The position numbers and the translations under genes are program-made. Source: CAZXCK01 sp964639225 (lineage in GTDB: Bacteria; Chloroflexota; Anaerolineae; Aggregatilineales; Phototrophicaceae). From it: 37,632 nucleotides of DNA. How positions within the stretch are numbered: the stretch's first letter is position 1; every line of letters begins with the position of its first letter. The notes below the pieces were generated by a model. That model was not told where the DNA came from. It searched no databases and saw nothing but the letters and a program-made list of their open reading frames with translations. The DNA is taken from NCBI GenBank assembly GCA_964639225.1, contig CAZXCK010000023.1, forward strand, positions 1 to 37,632, in the 5' to 3' direction. Below, in pieces: positions 24,316 through 32,244 of the stretch.

Positions 24316-25336
24316 AAATATCATCATAGAAGAACCGAAACGGTCGTCAAACCTGGCTCCCATTCTGGCCCTGGTGCTGTTGCTGTGTGGACACGCGGCC
24401 TTCTTTGTGATGTTCATCCTGCCTAACTGGCAGACGTACAGCGAATCGCTGGCGCGAACCAACGCCCTGCAGGATGATATCGATAATCAGGTCCAGCCCG
24501 AAAGCGACGTTGACCTGTTGGAGATACAGATCACATCCTCGCAGCAGAATCTGGACGGCACGGCGCAGTTTCTGGTCACAGAGCAACAGGCCGAGGAAAT
24601 GCTGGTCAAGATCTATCGTCATGCTGCCTACACCGGAGTCACCGTAACCAGCCTACAGGCGCAGCCTCTGGCACACGAGTCTGTCAGCATCTATGATACG
24701 CTCAACTATCGAATCAGCATCGATGGCCTCGTACCTAACCTGATCCGCTTTATGGTGCGCATCCGCGAACTATCCATCGTTAGCGTGCTGTTCTCTGATG
24801 TCAGCATTCAACCGTCAGACGGAAGCTACACCCTGACCGCCAATCTGACGGTTTACCATTCGTCATATGCTGATGGTGGCGTGATGGACGAGCTGCCCGC
24901 CCTCGAGCTACCTGCCTATGTACCCACGCCCCGCCCCGCGCAAACTGAACCCAACATCGAACCGGAAACTGACGAGAGTCAGAGCACGATCTTTGATGAG
25001 CCAGCACAACCAACACTCACACCTGTGCCCCAGTGCGAGGGCGCACCGTCCACGCTTTTCAAGGCTGGCGATATGGCTGTGGTCGATTTTCGCACTGATA
25101 CCACGCTTAACATTCTGACCAGTCCGCGTATGCCGGAAAGCGAGGTGCAGATCATCACCCGCGTACGGGACGGCGCACAACTGCGCATCATTGACGGGCC
25201 GGTGTGCGGTCTGTGGAACAATGCGCCCTTGTGGTATTGGGAAGTTGAGTACGGCGGTATCACCGGCTGGGCCGGCGAAGCCATCGCCAGTAATCGCTGG
25301 CTATGCCCGGAGACATACCCCAACTGCTCTCAGTGA
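24305..25336 (+). CDS. PilO-like protein with C-terminal SH3-like domain
   Basis: 343 residues. One membrane helix at about 17-40 (ILALVLLLCGHAAFFVMFIL) and a coiled stalk precede a PilO-like domain with VKIYRHAAYTGVTVTSLQAQ and later YRISIDGLVPNLIRFMVRIR; typical PilO proteins are only ~200 residues. A proline-rich linker (PTPRPAQTEPNIEPETDE) leads to about residues 240-340, a bacterial SH3-like domain (DTTLNILTSPRMPESEVQII, then WYWEVEYGGITGWAGE). SH3-like domains commonly bind cell-wall or envelope partners. The start overlaps the PilN-like stop by 11 bases, so the pair is co-translated as pilN and pilO usually are. It is the last gene of the cluster, followed by a terminator after 200 bases. 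Confidence 0.68.
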   Translation: MFDENIIIEEPKRSSNLAPILALVLLLCGHAAFFVMFILPNWQTYSESLARTNALQDDIDNQVQPESDVDLLEIQITSSQQNLDGTAQFLVTEQQAEEMLVKIYRHAAYTGVTVTSLQAQPLAHESVSIYDTLNYRISIDGLVPNLIRFMVRIRELSIVSVLFSDVSIQPSDGSYTLTANLTVYHSSYADGGVMDELPALELPAYVPTPRPAQTEPNIEPETDESQSTIFDEPAQPTLTPVPQCEGAPSTLFKAGDMAVVDFRTDTTLNILTSPRMPESEVQIITRVRDGAQLRIIDGPVCGLWNNAPLWYWEVEYGGITGWAGEAIASNRWLCPETYPNCSQ

Positions 25337-25535
25337 GCGGATGGACAAACCACGTAAAAGTCGCCCAAACCAAAAGACGTATAAGCATCGGTTAGGAACA
25401 CGGTCTGGTTCAGATAGGTCTCAAAGTCCCCGGCCAGCGGTTGAAACTGAACCGTATCCATGACCAGGGCCGGCATCCTGGTAATGCACAGCCTGACGAC
25501 AGCGGCTGGATTCTTATGGACCGACTCGTATTGAA

Positions 25536-25563
25536 GGCGGGCTATAATTGGCCCGCCTCTTTT
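25536..25563 (+). terminator. Intrinsic terminator of the archaellum cluster
   Basis: 7-bp GC stem GGCGGGC (25536-25542) / GCCCGCC (25551-25557), loop TATAATTG, then TCTTTT. It lies 200 bases past the last gene and likely ends the cluster. The 25337-25535 stretch before it holds no gene I can defend. Confidence 0.8.
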
Positions 25564-25653
25564 AATGTCTGGTGTCAATCATGTTTGCCCGCATTGTTAG
25601 AAAAACAACAGACAATAATGTGATTACGACCAATACTGTGGAAAGACTTTGAT

Positions 25654-25928
25654 ATGTCTGCCCAGCAAACGTGAAGCGTCGATAACCCCGATACCCTGGG
25701 CCTACAACCATTCTGAACCCCTGATAGGCCACAGCTTGCGCCTATGATGGTCGCTGCTTTATGCGTTGGATTTCACCGGAGGTGTATAACGGGCGCGCCG
25801 GACTGATGATCTGCTGTCCGATTACGAATCGGCGGAAAGGCTATCCTTTCGAGGTTGACCTGCCGGATGGTGTCACAGAATCTGGTCGCCGTACTTCGCG
25901 TGGAGAACTGCATTCTTTCGTTGTCTAA
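25654..25928 (+). pseudogene. Frameshifted mazF/pemK toxin remnant
   Basis: The in-frame stretch 25761-25925 reads RWISPEVYNGRAGLMICCPI then TNRRKGYPFEVDLPDG, which matches the MazF core (SP-xYN-xxGL...CPIT...KGYPFEV). The expected N-terminus is spread over other frames: PSKRE near 25661 and GH near 25728 in the place of the usual P-x-GHEQ-x-GRRP, with TAG at 25725 in the best frame. After VDLPDG the frame departs from MazF and stops at 25926. At least two frameshifts make it inactive. No mazE antitoxin was found next to it. Confidence 0.8.
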
Positions 25929-25942
25929 ATCTCCAGGCGACC

Positions 25943-26761
25943 TCACACCCCGCTGAATGCGCTGAAGCCGCCATCGACTGGTACGACGATGCCGGTCACG
26001 AAGAGACTCGCGTCGCTGGCAAGCCACAGCAGCGCACCACTCAGGTCGTCCGGCTTGCCGAAGCGGCGCATCGGCGTGTGGTCGATGATCTGCTGGCCGC
26101 GTGGAGTCAGGCTTTTGTCTTCGTTGAGCAGCAGAAAGCGATTCTGCTCGCCCAGGAAAAAGCCGGGCGCGATGGCGTTGACGCGAATGTGAGGATTGTG
26201 CTCGGTCGCCATGTAGACGGACAGCCACTGCGTGAAGTTGTTGACAGCAGCTTTGGCCGCGCCATAGGCGACGACGCGCGTCAGCGGCTGCATGGACGCC
26301 ATCGAGCTGATATTGATGATGGCGCCACTGCCCTGCTGTGCCATCTGTGCGCCAAACACCTGCGACGGTAGTACGGTCCCCATCAGATTAAGGTCGAACA
26401 CCCAGCGCAGCGCATCCTGAGGCAGATCAAAGAAGGTGCGCTGGCCGGGCATGGCCGTCGCTTCCGGGCGATTGCCACCCGCGCCGTTGACCAGTACATC
26501 CACCCGCCCGAAGCACGCCTGCACTTCCTCGGCGGCGGCTTGCAGTCCGTCATAGTCGAGTACGTCGCAGGCCAGCCCCAGCGCGGAGCCGCCCGCTTCG
26601 GTGATCGTCTGCGCCAGTTCGACGGCATTACTCTCTGTGCGGGCCAGGATGACGACGTGTGCGCCGGCATCGGCCAGCGCCCGGCACAGCGTCGCGCCCA
26701 GTGCGCCCGTTCCGCCAGTGACGACGGCTACTCGATCATCAAGCCGGAACACGTCAGACAT
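25943..26761 (-). CDS. SDR-family oxidoreductase, fructuronate reductase/mannonate oxidoreductase type
   Basis: 272 residues, Rossmann-fold NAD(P) enzyme, cytosolic. The cofactor site TGGTGALG is at 15-22, NGAGGN follows at 92-97, and catalytic residues fit N125, S152/S153, Y166 and K170 (SSMASMQ then YGAAK). The ending VPVDGGFSAFSGV is typical of the SDR group that reduces fructuronate to mannonate in uronate degradation. ATG 26761 overlaps the stop of the upstream remnant (ATGTCTGA), so it was once translationally coupled to another gene. That gene is now mostly lost, so this enzyme may be isolated. A broken copy of the same locus lies at 14140-14262. Confidence 0.88.
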   Translation of the reverse strand: MSDVFRLDDRVAVVTGGTGALGATLCRALADAGAHVVILARTESNAVELAQTITEAGGSALGLACDVLDYDGLQAAAEEVQACFGRVDVLVNGAGGNRPEATAMPGQRTFFDLPQDALRWVFDLNLMGTVLPSQVFGAQMAQQGSGAIINISSMASMQPLTRVVAYGAAKAAVNNFTQWLSVYMATEHNPHIRVNAIAPGFFLGEQNRFLLLNEDKSLTPRGQQIIDHTPMRRFGKPDDLSGALLWLASDASLFVTGIVVPVDGGFSAFSGV

Positions 26762-26978
26762 GGTTCACCTCACTGAACGCCTGCAGATGCCGGTCGAAGT
26801 GTCGCTTCAGCCCCACATGATAATCTGCCTCATGACGTTTGAGCAAATCGGCAAGCCCAGCGCCAAAGTGGTCCAGTACCGAGCTGTCGAGGGTCTGCCA
26901 GTCCAGCGCCGCGACCTTGCGGCGCAGCGTAGCCAGGTCATCGGCTGCCGCGTCATCATCGACGTGATCGCCGGGGTT
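26754..26978 (-). pseudogene. C-terminal tail of an unknown gene upstream of the SDR
   Basis: About 74 residues (VDDDAAADDLATLRRKVAAL... to RHFDRHLQAFSEVNHV) are left of the gene whose stop overlaps the SDR start. The ending RHFDRHLQ resembles some uronate-pathway enzymes only weakly, so I do not name it. It is fused in frame to an unrelated ABC permease fragment, producing an apparent 126-residue protein from 27134 that I consider an accident of deletion. The same tail (ending LQSFREVNHD) lies beside the SDR remnant at about 14230-14262. Confidence 0.65.
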
Positions 26979-27258
26979 CAATCGTGTAGAAAGAAGGGTA
27001 CGGTAATCTGATGACGTCGTCACTGACAAGACAAACGGGAACTCATTCCACGTTTCACGCAGCGAAAACACAGCGACTGTTAACAGTCCAGGAGCCAACA
27101 CTGGAATGACGACATGACGCAATCGCTGCAACAAATTGGCTCCGTCGGTCGCCGCCGCCTCCAGTATAAAGGAACAATCAGACTGGCACGCGGCAGATCG
27201 GCCCTTTGAGCGAAGCCGAAAACGACCAGATGAGTGGTAGAATCGTCCATATCGTTAT
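26979..27258 (-). pseudogene. Internally deleted sugar ABC permease (MalG-like)
   Basis: Two permease pieces remain. At about 27199-27258 a start-proximal piece reads WTILPLIWSFSASLKGP, the conserved first-helix end of MalG-type permeases. From about 27170 down, in another frame, comes LEAAATDGANLLQRLRHVVI PVLAPG, the EAA loop, then SLRETWNEFPFVLSVTT and DYRTL. The ~120 residues between are missing and the frames disagree. The 3' end is cut and joined to the tail of another gene. No function is expected. Confidence 0.8.
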
Positions 27259-27516
27259 AGGATTAGCGACAGGCCAGTGAAGATTCTCCAGAACAGGACA
27301 ATCCATAACATACTCTGAGCAATTCTTGTGCGCCAAGCGGACGACGGGGTTCGGGCGCTGCTGCATATACTGTTTACCTTATCCCACCGCTCAGGACGTG
27401 GTGGAGGCGCGACTTTCCGCTGGAGTAACCACTGATTTGTCGCAATAGTGGGGCGAGTGAAGTTTCGCCAAGATCACTTCCTCGATCCGACCATTTTCAT
27501 GGCAGAGACCAGGTCG
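27259..27516. other. Stretch without recognisable gene
   Basis: About 260 bases. A minus-strand frame runs through part of it into the permease remnant but shows no family pattern before it. I see no RNA gene, terminator or promoter of note. Confidence 0.4.
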
Positions 27517-29346
27517 TCAGCGCGATAGTGCATCCAGTTCGAGAATGCTTACTTCTGGCACGATTGCATCGGCCTGAACGACAGCATCAAGTCGTATTCC
27601 CTGTGCCAGGATGGGTTCGGAGAGCGCAATATCCATCAACTGATAAGGCACTGTCGGATCTGGCAGTTGAGAGAAAACTGTTGCCTCGGGGACGGGTTGC
27701 CAATTTCCATCTATCAACAGATACACTTCAATCGCTGAAAAGGCGTTGTTACCTCCCTCAATAAGGCGGATCACATCAACCTCAACAACCCGATCATATG
27801 TGACCCCCACCGATACTCCTTCGAGAGGATCCGTAATCAGTCGCTGGTACGCTCGCGGCAAACGACGCGGTTCCGAACCGGAGTAATCATGCTCGACGCC
27901 ATCCACGATCACCCGCATCTGCGACTGGGCTACATCTCCGGTGACAAACACTTCAACTGCGCCGCCTTCAGCCGCTACACGGTGATTGGCACTGCGCTGC
28001 ATCAGTTGTACCAGCGGATTGAGCGCCAGAGGATCTGTAAGCGGTAATGATGGCAGCGTCCACACATCGCCGTCAACAGCGCCGCCAGCATCGACCAGCA
28101 CTTGCTCCACAATTGGCAGCATGCGCTCTGCCATCTGATAGAACGTATCCTCCGCACGACGATCATCTGACAGATAATCCGGCATGGTGGGGCGAGTCCG
28201 ATGGATACGGTAACGATCGGAAATACGTACATCAGGGAACTGAGCGACAAGTTGATCGTATCCCTTAATCAGCCCCAGAAGGCCGCCAACTGTTGCCGTA
28301 CCGTTATCGGAATCCCAGCCAGAGAGTGTGCCGATCTGTACGGTGCGGCGGAAATCCCCCTCTCCGTACAGCAAGGCGAGCACACCCGTCGCCAGATTCA
28401 CCGATGATTCCGTCCAGTCACGGTAAACGAAGCCATAATCGGCGGCGTTATCATGATAGCGCTCATAGATGCGGTCGCGGGTGAATTCCCAGTTGTCCTT
28501 ATCCGGATTGTCGAGATAATCAGACAGCACAAAATCAATCACGTCAGTTGTCTTGGATGTATCGGGGATATAGCGGAGAGCTTCTTCGATGAGCCAGATA
28601 TTCTGCTCCGCCGGGCTGAGCGTTTGATCCACCTGAAGAGCAAGCGCATAGAGAAGCACATAGAACTGCGCCGCATGGGCCGCATAACCACCGGCTGTCG
28701 TCCGGATAGGCAAGTCAGCCATCCGCAGAGCCTGTTCCGGTATACCGGGTGCCAGCGCCCCAAAGATTTCTGTGGTGAGTTGGGCGTCGATCTGCAGGAA
28801 GTGCTCGTTGACGGCACCCATACTGGTCGTCGGGGGCAGCACCCCCCGCTCCATAAGGCTGCGCGCTTCAGCGTTGGAGAACCAGATGTAGTCGTTGATA
28901 TGCTGAATCCAGCCGGCAGCGATCTGTTCGGCGGTGAGTAAATGCGTCTCGTGCTCAGTAAGCAGGTGCAGATAGACATATTCTATGTCGGTGTCATCGT
29001 CGGACAGCCACGGATCCTGAAAAACAAAATCAATCGTATCATTCATCTTCCAGGAAAGTTGCTGATCTTTGCCCCAGTCTTCATCAGTATAAAACGGGGC
29101 ATCTATACGCACGGCCTCTGTAGTAAGGCCTGTCCAGTTAGCGATCGTCTGCCCCAGCCACATGGCGCGCAGCCGATCATGGTAGGCACAGCGACTGAGC
29201 TGGCCATCCGACAGGTTTTCCGATGGCACACAAGCAACCGGAGGCGGTGGTGTTGGCGACACATATCGGCAGCCGGCAAGCAGCAGGACAACTAAAAGAG
29301 TGAACACGCTCATTCTGCTGGAAACACGAACAGTGCTGCTGTCCAT
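27517..29346 (-). CDS. Lipoprotein with ADP-ribosylglycohydrolase-family domain
   Basis: 609 residues. A lipobox LLLAGC puts the lipidated cysteine at C26, so the enzyme is anchored outside the cytoplasmic membrane. The domain from about 55 has the DraG/ADP-ribosylglycohydrolase metal signatures: SDDDTD (115-120) and, around residue 335, GWDSDNGTATVGGLLG. Members remove ADP-ribose from proteins or hydrolyse other N-glycosidic bonds of ribosides; substrate unknown here. The C-terminal ~150 residues look beta-rich and may bind carbohydrate. ATG 29346 has GGAGG 6-7 bases upstream. It is divergent from the LacI gene, so shared control with the sugar locus is likely. Extracellular location is unusual for the family. 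Confidence 0.85.
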   Translation of the reverse strand: MDSSTVRVSSRMSVFTLLVVLLLAGCRYVSPTPPPPVACVPSENLSDGQLSRCAYHDRLRAMWLGQTIANWTGLTTEAVRIDAPFYTDEDWGKDQQLSWKMNDTIDFVFQDPWLSDDDTDIEYVYLHLLTEHETHLLTAEQIAAGWIQHINDYIWFSNAEARSLMERGVLPPTTSMGAVNEHFLQIDAQLTTEIFGALAPGIPEQALRMADLPIRTTAGGYAAHAAQFYVLLYALALQVDQTLSPAEQNIWLIEEALRYIPDTSKTTDVIDFVLSDYLDNPDKDNWEFTRDRIYERYHDNAADYGFVYRDWTESSVNLATGVLALLYGEGDFRRTVQIGTLSGWDSDNGTATVGGLLGLIKGYDQLVAQFPDVRISDRYRIHRTRPTMPDYLSDDRRAEDTFYQMAERMLPIVEQVLVDAGGAVDGDVWTLPSLPLTDPLALNPLVQLMQRSANHRVAAEGGAVEVFVTGDVAQSQMRVIVDGVEHDYSGSEPRRLPRAYQRLITDPLEGVSVGVTYDRVVEVDVIRLIEGGNNAFSAIEVYLLIDGNWQPVPEATVFSQLPDPTVPYQLMDIALSEPILAQGIRLDAVVQADAIVPEVSILELDALSR

Positions 29347-29369
29347 CTGGAGCCTCCTTCATCAATTTC

Positions 29370-29410
29370 TTGACAGGAAAGAGATTGATGATTTATACTT
29401 ATTCGTATAA
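29370..29410 (+). promoter_or_regulatory. Sigma-70 promoter with overlapping operator for the LacI gene
   Basis: TTGACA (29370-29375), 18-base spacer, TATACT (29394-29399). The imperfect palindrome TTATAC-TTATTC-GTATAA (29393-29410) overlaps the -10 box, and TTATTCGTA is repeated in direct orientation just after it. This is a good candidate for autoregulation by the LacI protein. The leader to ATG 29596 is about 190 bases and shows no other signal to me. Confidence 0.65.
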
Positions 29411-29595
29411 GTTATTCGTATTTTAGCGTAAAATCGCTTTGAACACCAGAATCCAAGTTATATGATTATGAACCACTATCAGGACCACCAAAACGAAGTC
29501 GATCCTGAGCATGAAGCCCCCATGAGGGCGTTATTGCGACTTTTCATCCCATTAGTTCACATTGATGATTTCAGCGACTTCGGGGGTACGGGTAT

Positions 29596-30618
29596 ATGAG
29601 GCGCCCTCGGAACAAACGCGTAACCCAGGCCGATGTCGCGCGCCATGCCAATGTCTCTCAGGCTATGGTGTCCTATGTGGTGAATAACAACACATCCATC
29701 TCAGTTCCTGAAGAGACTCAACAACGCATCCTACGGGCAATGGCCGAGTTGGGGTATGTACCCAATATCACCGCGCAGAGACTGCGCAGCAGCAAAACAC
29801 TGACAATCGCTGCGATTATCCCCGACATCACCAATCCGTTTTATCCGGCTTTCGAGCGCGGTATTCAGGATGTCGTCGATCAGAACGGCTACGATCTGAT
29901 CACATACAATACCGATGGCTCCAGCGAAAAAGAGCACAAATATGTGCAGTCCGTCATGCAGGGTCGAGTTGACGGGCTAGTAGGAACCTTTTTTCATCTT
30001 TCCGCTAAGGACTTATTTCCACTTATCAGACTGGGGCTGTATGTCGTTCGCCTTGAAGCCACCGTGAAACAGGCAGGACGTTATCCTATCGACAATATCT
30101 TTGTGGACAACCTGGCTGCAGCAACCAGCGCCGTTAACCACCTGATCGAAAAAGGACATACAAAGATCGGTCTGTTGACCAGCGCTGAAGGCCCGGTAGA
30201 GCATCGAAACCGAGGTTTTCAGGTTGCACTTGAACAGGCCGGTATACCCCTCAACAGCAATTGGATTCTGGAGGGGGCATTCAATGAGGTGGGGGGATAT
30301 GAAGCAATGAGCAGATTGCTCAAACAACCAGATTTCCCATCCGCAGTTTTTGCAGCGAATGACCTGATGGCCATGGGGGCCATGATGGCAATCCGAGAGG
30401 CGGGACTGTCGATACCCCATGATGTCGCCATGATTGGATTTGACGATATCGTCAGCGCCAAGCTGGTATATCCAGGGCTGACAACCATCGCACAGCCTCA
30501 ACGCTATATGGGACGGCGCGCGGCAGAAATGCTCTTCGAGCGCCTGATCGGGGATGTTCCCGAGACCGGACGCAACGAACAAGTCCCATATGAACTTGTT
30601 GTACGTGGGTCAACCTGA
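29596..30618 (+). CDS. LacI-family transcriptional regulator
   Basis: 340 residues. The N-terminal helix-turn-helix (VTQADVARHANVSQAMVSYV, 9-28) and hinge (YVPNITAQRLRSSKT) are typical. The sensor domain has NPFYPAFERGIQDV, FAANDLMAMGAMMAIREAGL and FDDIVSAKLVYPGLTTIAQP. It should bind the palindrome upstream and control the transporter genes downstream and the divergent lipoprotein. The ligand is not known. The next gene, a binding protein, starts 87 bases downstream in the same direction. Confidence 0.93.
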   Translation: MRRPRNKRVTQADVARHANVSQAMVSYVVNNNTSISVPEETQQRILRAMAELGYVPNITAQRLRSSKTLTIAAIIPDITNPFYPAFERGIQDVVDQNGYDLITYNTDGSSEKEHKYVQSVMQGRVDGLVGTFFHLSAKDLFPLIRLGLYVVRLEATVKQAGRYPIDNIFVDNLAAATSAVNHLIEKGHTKIGLLTSAEGPVEHRNRGFQVALEQAGIPLNSNWILEGAFNEVGGYEAMSRLLKQPDFPSAVFAANDLMAMGAMMAIREAGLSIPHDVAMIGFDDIVSAKLVYPGLTTIAQPQRYMGRRAAEMLFERLIGDVPETGRNEQVPYELVVRGST

Positions 30619-30705
30619 CCGCTTGCCAAGACCAAGGAGACTGCTTATTGATAACAAGCGCGGATCCACACTCAAAATGTCAAACATTTAGTTAGCAGGA
30701 GAATA

Positions 30706-32040
30706 ATGATGCGCATCCAACGTTTTACACTGATTTTCTTCACGCTTTGTTTGCTCGTACTGGTATCACCCGCCATGGCACAGGATGAAGTTATCACTGT
30801 AACCTGGTGGACAGAAGACTACGTCGATGTGGATGAGGTCAATGAAGTCCTGGTTGAGCCGTTCAATGCGGATCACCCCAACATCCGACTGGTCATCACA
30901 CCCCAGCCAGAGATTAACGCCACCCTCAGGACGGCACTTGCAGCAGGTGAAGCGCCCGACATTCTACAGACACCGGGCGCATCCTTCATCGCAGAGTTCC
31001 TGAGATCGGGCCTGATCTACGATCTGAGCGATGCCGCCGAGACGTTGGGCTGGCAGGAGGATCTGCTGCCCTGGGCCTACGAATCCGGTGTTATTGAAGA
31101 TGGTCTGTACAGCATCCCGCTGACTTATGAGAGTATGCTGTTGCTGTACAATCGCACCCTCTTTGAAGAGTATGGCTGGGAAACCCCAACCACACTCGAA
31201 GAATTTGAAACTCTTGCCAGGGAAATTGAGGAAGAGGGCATCAATCCTTTGGCCTACGGCAATGTTGGCTGGCAGCCGACTAACGAACACCTGGTAGGTA
31301 ACTATCTCAACAACTATGCCGGACCGGAGAACGTTTACCTGGCACTGATCGGTGAGAAGCCGTGGACTGATCCAGAGTTTGTGGAGTCGATTGAACTGCT
31401 CAAGACTCACATTGCTGACTACGGTTGGTTCTCCGGCAGCCTGGAGACCTACTTCGCGTATGGCTGGGACGATCAATTCACTGAACTGTCCACTGGTGAT
31501 GCGGCGATGATGATGATCGGTTCCTGGGGCTTCCGTGGCGCTGATGACTTCTTTGCCGATACCGAGCATGAATGGGACTGGGTGCCGCTGCCGGTGTTCT
31601 CAGAAATGGCTGGTGAGTATAACTACCAACTGGCGACAGGCAGCACCCTGTCTGTGAACGCCGAGTCCCAGAACCCGGAAGCAGTACTCACGGTGATTGA
31701 CTGGCTGCTTAGTCATCCCGATGAGGTACTGGATCTCGCCTCTCGCTACAGTTTTGGGGAGTTCATGATCCCGTTGTACTACACTGCGGAAGATTTCCCG
31801 GAAGACACTGACCCGCGCATTGTACGGTTCTTCAGTGACTTTGCTGAGGTTACGGGAGAGGGTCGCGTGGGCTATACGACCTGGACCTTCTGGCCTGCGG
31901 ACGCGAATGTTCATCTGTGGAGAGCCATCGAAGATGTGTGGTTTGACGAGCTGAGCGTTGAAGACTACCTGGCCGAACATCAGGCACTTTGGGAGCAGGC
32001 ACGCGCAGAAGGCCTCACGCTGCCCATTCCTGAACGCTAG
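30706..32040 (+). CDS. Extracellular solute-binding protein, family 1
   Basis: 444 residues, carbohydrate-type receptor (MalE-like). Signal peptide FTLIFFTLCLLVLVSPAMA followed by QDEV; no cysteine at the cleavage site. Family marks: VTWWTEDYVDVDEVNEVLVE, AAGEAPDILQTPG, and the middle YSIPLTYESMLLLYNRTLFE. AGGAG lies upstream of two adjacent ATGs; 30709 has the better spacing, 30706 is the first. Surface acidic composition is strong. It delivers its ligand to the two permeases downstream. No ATPase is encoded here, so a shared MsmK-like ATPase elsewhere is expected. Confidence 0.92.
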   Translation: MMRIQRFTLIFFTLCLLVLVSPAMAQDEVITVTWWTEDYVDVDEVNEVLVEPFNADHPNIRLVITPQPEINATLRTALAAGEAPDILQTPGASFIAEFLRSGLIYDLSDAAETLGWQEDLLPWAYESGVIEDGLYSIPLTYESMLLLYNRTLFEEYGWETPTTLEEFETLAREIEEEGINPLAYGNVGWQPTNEHLVGNYLNNYAGPENVYLALIGEKPWTDPEFVESIELLKTHIADYGWFSGSLETYFAYGWDDQFTELSTGDAAMMMIGSWGFRGADDFFADTEHEWDWVPLPVFSEMAGEYNYQLATGSTLSVNAESQNPEAVLTVIDWLLSHPDEVLDLASRYSFGEFMIPLYYTAEDFPEDTDPRIVRFFSDFAEVTGEGRVGYTTWTFWPADANVHLWRAIEDVWFDELSVEDYLAEHQALWEQARAEGLTLPIPER

Positions 32041-32060
32041 GCGCGAAATCCTATAGCCTG

Positions 32061-32094
32061 CCGGGTGGAAGCGAAAGAACGTGCTTCCACCTGG
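32061..32094 (+). other. Intercistronic hairpin after the binding protein
   Basis: 12-bp stem with one G-U pair (core GGTGGAAGC 32064-32072 / GCTTCCACC 32083-32091, loop of 10). No U-run. As in the first locus, it follows the binding protein and precedes the permeases, in a 204-base gap. Likely lets the receptor be made in excess. Confidence 0.7.
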
Positions 32095-32244
32095 TCTAAC
32101 AAAGTCACATGTGTTGGCGATATGTTAATCGGTTATGTCTATCACCGGATTCGTGGAGCAAATCGGCGCTGGTGCTGAGTCTGAATTAAACGAATTGCTT
32201 TATGCGGCATAGCCCTGAACGGTTTGATTTTTGGAGCATTCCTG

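Noticed and set aside
14697..25336. Tad pilus or ordinary type IV pilus cluster
   Set aside because: A KaiC-like ArlH, a FlaC/E domain protein, archaellin-type N-termini and a single long ArlJ platform instead of TadB plus TadC fit an archaellum. Only the PilN/PilO-like pair and the peptidase look pilus-like.
25330..25578. 82-residue minus-strand ORF after the PilO-like gene
   Set aside because: It looks partly protein-like (PLAGDFETYLNQTVFL) but has no ribosome site, overlaps the terminator and has no match I know. Not enough to call a gene.
26754..27134. 126-residue minus-strand ORF as a real gene
   Set aside because: It is a chimera of a permease fragment and an unrelated tail; described as pseudogenes.
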